DNA of 15,950 nt from Lentisphaeria bacterium UBA1776. GTDB taxonomy: Bacteria; Verrucomicrobiota; Lentisphaeria; Victivallales; Victivallaceae. Shown in pieces: positions 13,898 through 15,950 of this stretch (within the stretch, counting starts at the first letter, position 1; every line of letters starts with the position of its first letter). The stretch spans positions 11,405-27,354 of the forward strand of contig DCGO01000127.1 in the NCBI GenBank assembly GCA_002314605.1. The letters run 5' to 3'. Position numbers and translations under genes: made by a program. The notes beneath the pieces are model-generated. The model was not told the origin of the DNA. It did not search any database and was given only the letters and a program-made list of their open reading frames with translations.

Positions 13898-14725
13898 ATG
13901 GCAAAAACAGCAGCAAAGAAGAAACCCGTGTCCGCCAAAAAGCCTGCCGCCGGAAAGCCGTCGGAACTGGCGGTGACGCTGTATAACGTCCGGGATTTCT
14001 GCAAGACGGAAGGGGATCTGGTCAAGACACTGGAGCTTCTGAAAAATATCGGTTACACCACCATTCAGGTCTCCGGGGTCGCGCTGGAGCCGGAGATCAT
14101 CCGCAAGCACATGGATGAATTCGGGCTGTACTGCTGTGCCACGCATGAAGGTCTGGATTTTCTGCTGGGGGATCCCGGCAGGATCTGCGACAAGCTGGAT
14201 ATTCTGGGGTGTGATTTCACCGCTTTGGGGGGCATGCCTGCTTTGTACCGCTGTCAGACCGGCGCACAGGAGCTGGCCGATAAACTCAATTGTCAGGCCG
14301 CTGCCATGGCCAGACGGAACAAGATGCTTGCGTACCATAATCACCATTTCGAGTTCGACCGCAAGGGCGGGGTCCAGACCCTGATGCAGACTCTGGTGGA
14401 AAATACGGATCCTGATCTGGTCAAATTCGAACTGGATGTCCAGTGGGTCGCCCGGGGCGGAGCCAATCCGGCGGCGTGGGTCCGCAAACTTGCAGGCCGG
14501 ATCCATGTGATCCATTTCAAGGATTTCACCATGGTGAACGATACAGAACCGACCCTCTGCGAGGTCGGCGAAGGCAACCTCGATTGGCCGGATATCGTTC
14601 AGGCCTGCCGGGAGACCAGGGTCCGGTTCTTCTCGGTGGAGCAGGACAATCCCTTCCCCGGCCGGAGTATTTTTGACTCCATGGCGCTGAGCTACCGCAA
14701 TTTGAAGGCCCTTGGACTGAAATAA
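13898..14725 (+). CDS. Sugar phosphate isomerase/epimerase-like TIM barrel with Lys/Ala-rich N-terminal tail
   Basis: The 275-residue protein is an AP_endonuc_2/xylose isomerase-like TIM barrel. Typical strand-end residues are visible: THEG (82-85), AYHNHHFEF (145-153), FELDVQWVARGG (178-188, E178 and D180), IHFKDF (205-210) and the closing VGEGNLDWPDIV (223-234). Members include IolE-like dehydratases and ketose epimerases acting on sugars or inositols in the cytoplasm. The first 22 residues are an unusual basic tail (MAKTAAKKKPVSAKKPAAGK) before the barrel starts. The ATG at 13898 has AAGGAG 7 bases upstream; a possible in-frame ATG at 13874 has no such site. The Gfo/Idh/MocA gene follows after 28 bases, a pairing common in sugar and inositol catabolism, but the substrate is not evident. 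Confidence 0.85.
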   Translation: MAKTAAKKKPVSAKKPAAGKPSELAVTLYNVRDFCKTEGDLVKTLELLKNIGYTTIQVSGVALEPEIIRKHMDEFGLYCCATHEGLDFLLGDPGRICDKLDILGCDFTALGGMPALYRCQTGAQELADKLNCQAAAMARRNKMLAYHNHHFEFDRKGGVQTLMQTLVENTDPDLVKFELDVQWVARGGANPAAWVRKLAGRIHVIHFKDFTMVNDTEPTLCEVGEGNLDWPDIVQACRETRVRFFSVEQDNPFPGRSIFDSMALSYRNLKALGLK

Positions 14726-14753
14726 AAAGCGAATCCGTTACAGGAGGTTTGCC

Positions 14754-15785
14754 GTGAAAATTCTGCGGGTCGGTATCTGCGGCCTCGGCAGTATGGGCAT
14801 GCACCATGCCATGAGCCTTGTCAGACACCCGGGCGTCCGGCTGGTCGCCGGAGCGGATATGGAAAAAAAAAACCGGGACCGGGCCGCCAGAGAGCTGAAG
14901 ATTGACCGGCTTTACCGGGACGGACGGGAGTTGATCCGAAAGGAAAAACCGGATGTCCTGTGGGTCTGTGCTCCCACTTATCTGCATCGGGAGCTGACCT
15001 GCATGGGGCTGGCGGCCGGAATGCATGTTTTCTGCGAGAAACCCATGGCCGGCACCCTGCGGGAGTGTGAAGCCATGATCCGGGCGGAACAGGCCTCGGG
15101 AAAGTTTCTGATGATCGGTCAGGTCCTCCGGTTTTGGCCGGAGTATCTTTTCCTGAAGGAGACCGTTTCGGACGGGCGTTACGGGAAACTGCAGACGCTT
15201 TCGCTGCTCCGGATGGGGGGCGTTTCCACCGGGTTTCAGGGGTGGTTTCTGGACGAAATGCGGGGTGGAAGTCAGATCTTCGACCGGCATATCCATGACA
15301 CGGATGCGGTTTTGTGGATCTGCGGCAAGCCGGCCTCGGTCCGGGTTTCAGCGGATGTCCGGGACCGGCAGACTGCCGGCGGTGCGGTGCACTCTTTCAC
15401 CGAATACGAATTTCCCGGCGGTCCTCTGGTGCATGCCGAAGGTTCGGCGGATATGCCGGCAGGTTATCCCTTTACGGCCCGTTATCACGCCGTTTTTGAA
15501 CGGGCCTGTGTGGAGTTTGACAGCCGTTGCAGGGAAACGTTGACGGTCTATGACGGCAAAGAGGTTTTTCATCCCGAGCTGCCGCACCCTGCGGAGGACG
15601 AATCCTCCGGGCTCAATATTTCTTCAGTCGGTCCTTACATGCTGGAGCAGCGTCATTTTCTGGACTGTGTTCGCAAAGGGGTCCCTCCGGACCGGGTGAC
15701 TCCGGAAAGTGCGATGGAAACCATCCGCACGGCAAAAGCTGAAATGCGTTCCGAACGCACCGGAAGGCGGGTCGCTCTCCGCTGA
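14754..15785 (+). CDS. Gfo/Idh/MocA family NAD(P)-dependent oxidoreductase
   Basis: The 343-residue protein starts with a Rossmann NAD(P)-binding motif, VGICGLGSMGMHH (6-18). It has CAPTYLH (72-78), the family's CEKPMAG catalytic-lysine motif (94-100, K96), and the C-terminal domain motif DRHIHDTD (177-184), whose His and Asp match the usual catalytic positions. The family oxidises hydroxyls of sugars, inositols and related cyclitols. The GTG start at 14754 is backed by AGGAGG with a 6-base gap, 28 bases after the TIM-barrel gene, so the two are probably one transcript and one pathway. Codons 36-40 contain a run of ten A at 14863-14872. Length is usual for the family and both domains are complete. 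The exact substrate cannot be deduced. Confidence 0.92.
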   Translation: MKILRVGICGLGSMGMHHAMSLVRHPGVRLVAGADMEKKNRDRAARELKIDRLYRDGRELIRKEKPDVLWVCAPTYLHRELTCMGLAAGMHVFCEKPMAGTLRECEAMIRAEQASGKFLMIGQVLRFWPEYLFLKETVSDGRYGKLQTLSLLRMGGVSTGFQGWFLDEMRGGSQIFDRHIHDTDAVLWICGKPASVRVSADVRDRQTAGGAVHSFTEYEFPGGPLVHAEGSADMPAGYPFTARYHAVFERACVEFDSRCRETLTVYDGKEVFHPELPHPAEDESSGLNISSVGPYMLEQRHFLDCVRKGVPPDRVTPESAMETIRTAKAEMRSERTGRRVALR

Positions 15786-15799
15786 TATTCCGGTGGAAC

Positions 15800-15822
15800 G
15801 GCGCGCCAATGCGCCTTGTATT
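15800..15822 (+). terminator. Weak terminator-like hairpin after the dehydrogenase gene
   Basis: GGCGC-GCCAAT-GCGCC (15800-15815) is a five-pair GC stem, followed by TTGTATT, a broken T-rich tract. It begins 15 bases after the stop at 15785, where a terminator would be expected. The stem is short and the T-tract interrupted. Confidence 0.4.
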
Positions 15823-15950
15823 TCCGTCAAAATAATGTTATGGGTACCTCTAAAAATTCAAACGGATGGATTTGCGGGACAATGGGGAAAAAGATGCAAA
15901 ATGGGATTTTGAGTCTGCTAACCAAAGTGGTAACAGCCGAAAAGTCACGC
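15823..15950. other. AT-richer flank without a supported gene
   Basis: These bases are visibly poorer in G and C than the rest of the window. A frame from an ATG at 15866 stays open to the edge (28 codons), but it has no ribosome site and no recognisable residues. The word GGGTACCTCTAAAAATT at 15843 onward looks like a possible insertion-sequence end, which cannot be tested without the sequence beyond 15950. Confidence 0.3.

Noticed and set aside
15866..15950. Partial open frame running off the right edge
   Set aside because: It has only 28 codons, no ribosome site and no recognisable sequence; it is kept only as part of the AT-rich flank.

Overview
The window is dense, GC-rich bacterial chromosome with thirteen protein genes, no RNA genes, no CRISPR array and no complete mobile element. 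The best taxonomic clue is the gene at 10860-12965. It carries a GreA transcription-cleavage domain at the end of a protein of about 700 residues, an architecture I associate with the PVC superphylum (chlamydial GreA is similarly enlarged). Kdo transferase points to a Gram-negative type outer membrane. Sugar-isomerase-like TIM barrels together with a Gfo/Idh/MocA dehydrogenase would fit a carbohydrate-degrading member such as Lentisphaeria (Victivallales). That placement is inference from gene content, not from a marker-gene comparison.

Layout. (1) 4569 down to 1, minus strand: a tightly packed five-gene run of L,D-transpeptidase with LysM, accA, ArgA-type N-acetylglutamate synthase, an unrecognised helical protein, and a GT-C type membrane glycosyltransferase cut by the left edge. 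The last three junctions are 4-base start/stop overlaps, so translation is probably coupled. (2) A divergent promoter region of about 80 bases, 4570-4649. (3) 4650-6844, plus strand: a stand-alone methionine-synthase reactivation domain overlapping by 10 bases with a COG2509-type FAD-dependent dehydrogenase. (4) 10596 down to 6901, minus strand: a four-gene run of nucleoside 2-deoxyribosyltransferase-like protein, waaA (Kdo transferase), a TIM-barrel sugar isomerase-like protein and rlmI. It converges on group 3 with only 56 bases between. (5) 10860-13813, plus strand: the large greA with a strong promoter and a structured leader, then a metallophosphoesterase. (6) 13898-15785, plus strand: a second TIM-barrel isomerase-like protein and a Gfo/Idh/MocA dehydrogenase, a common catabolic pairing. 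(7) 15786-15950: noncoding as far as I can see, turning visibly AT-richer toward the edge.

How the genes fit together: groups 1 and 4 both mix envelope construction (L,D-transpeptidase, lipid precursor supply through AccA, GT-C glycosyltransferase, Kdo transferase) with unrelated housekeeping genes. Group 3 suggests B12-dependent methionine synthesis with a separately encoded reactivation module. Group 6 looks like sugar or inositol-type oxidation and isomerisation.

I found no clear new defence or mobile system. The most interesting items are the large greA with its pair of mutually exclusive leader hairpins, the overlapped reactivation-domain/flavoprotein pair, and a metallophosphoesterase whose usual GNH motif reads GNW.
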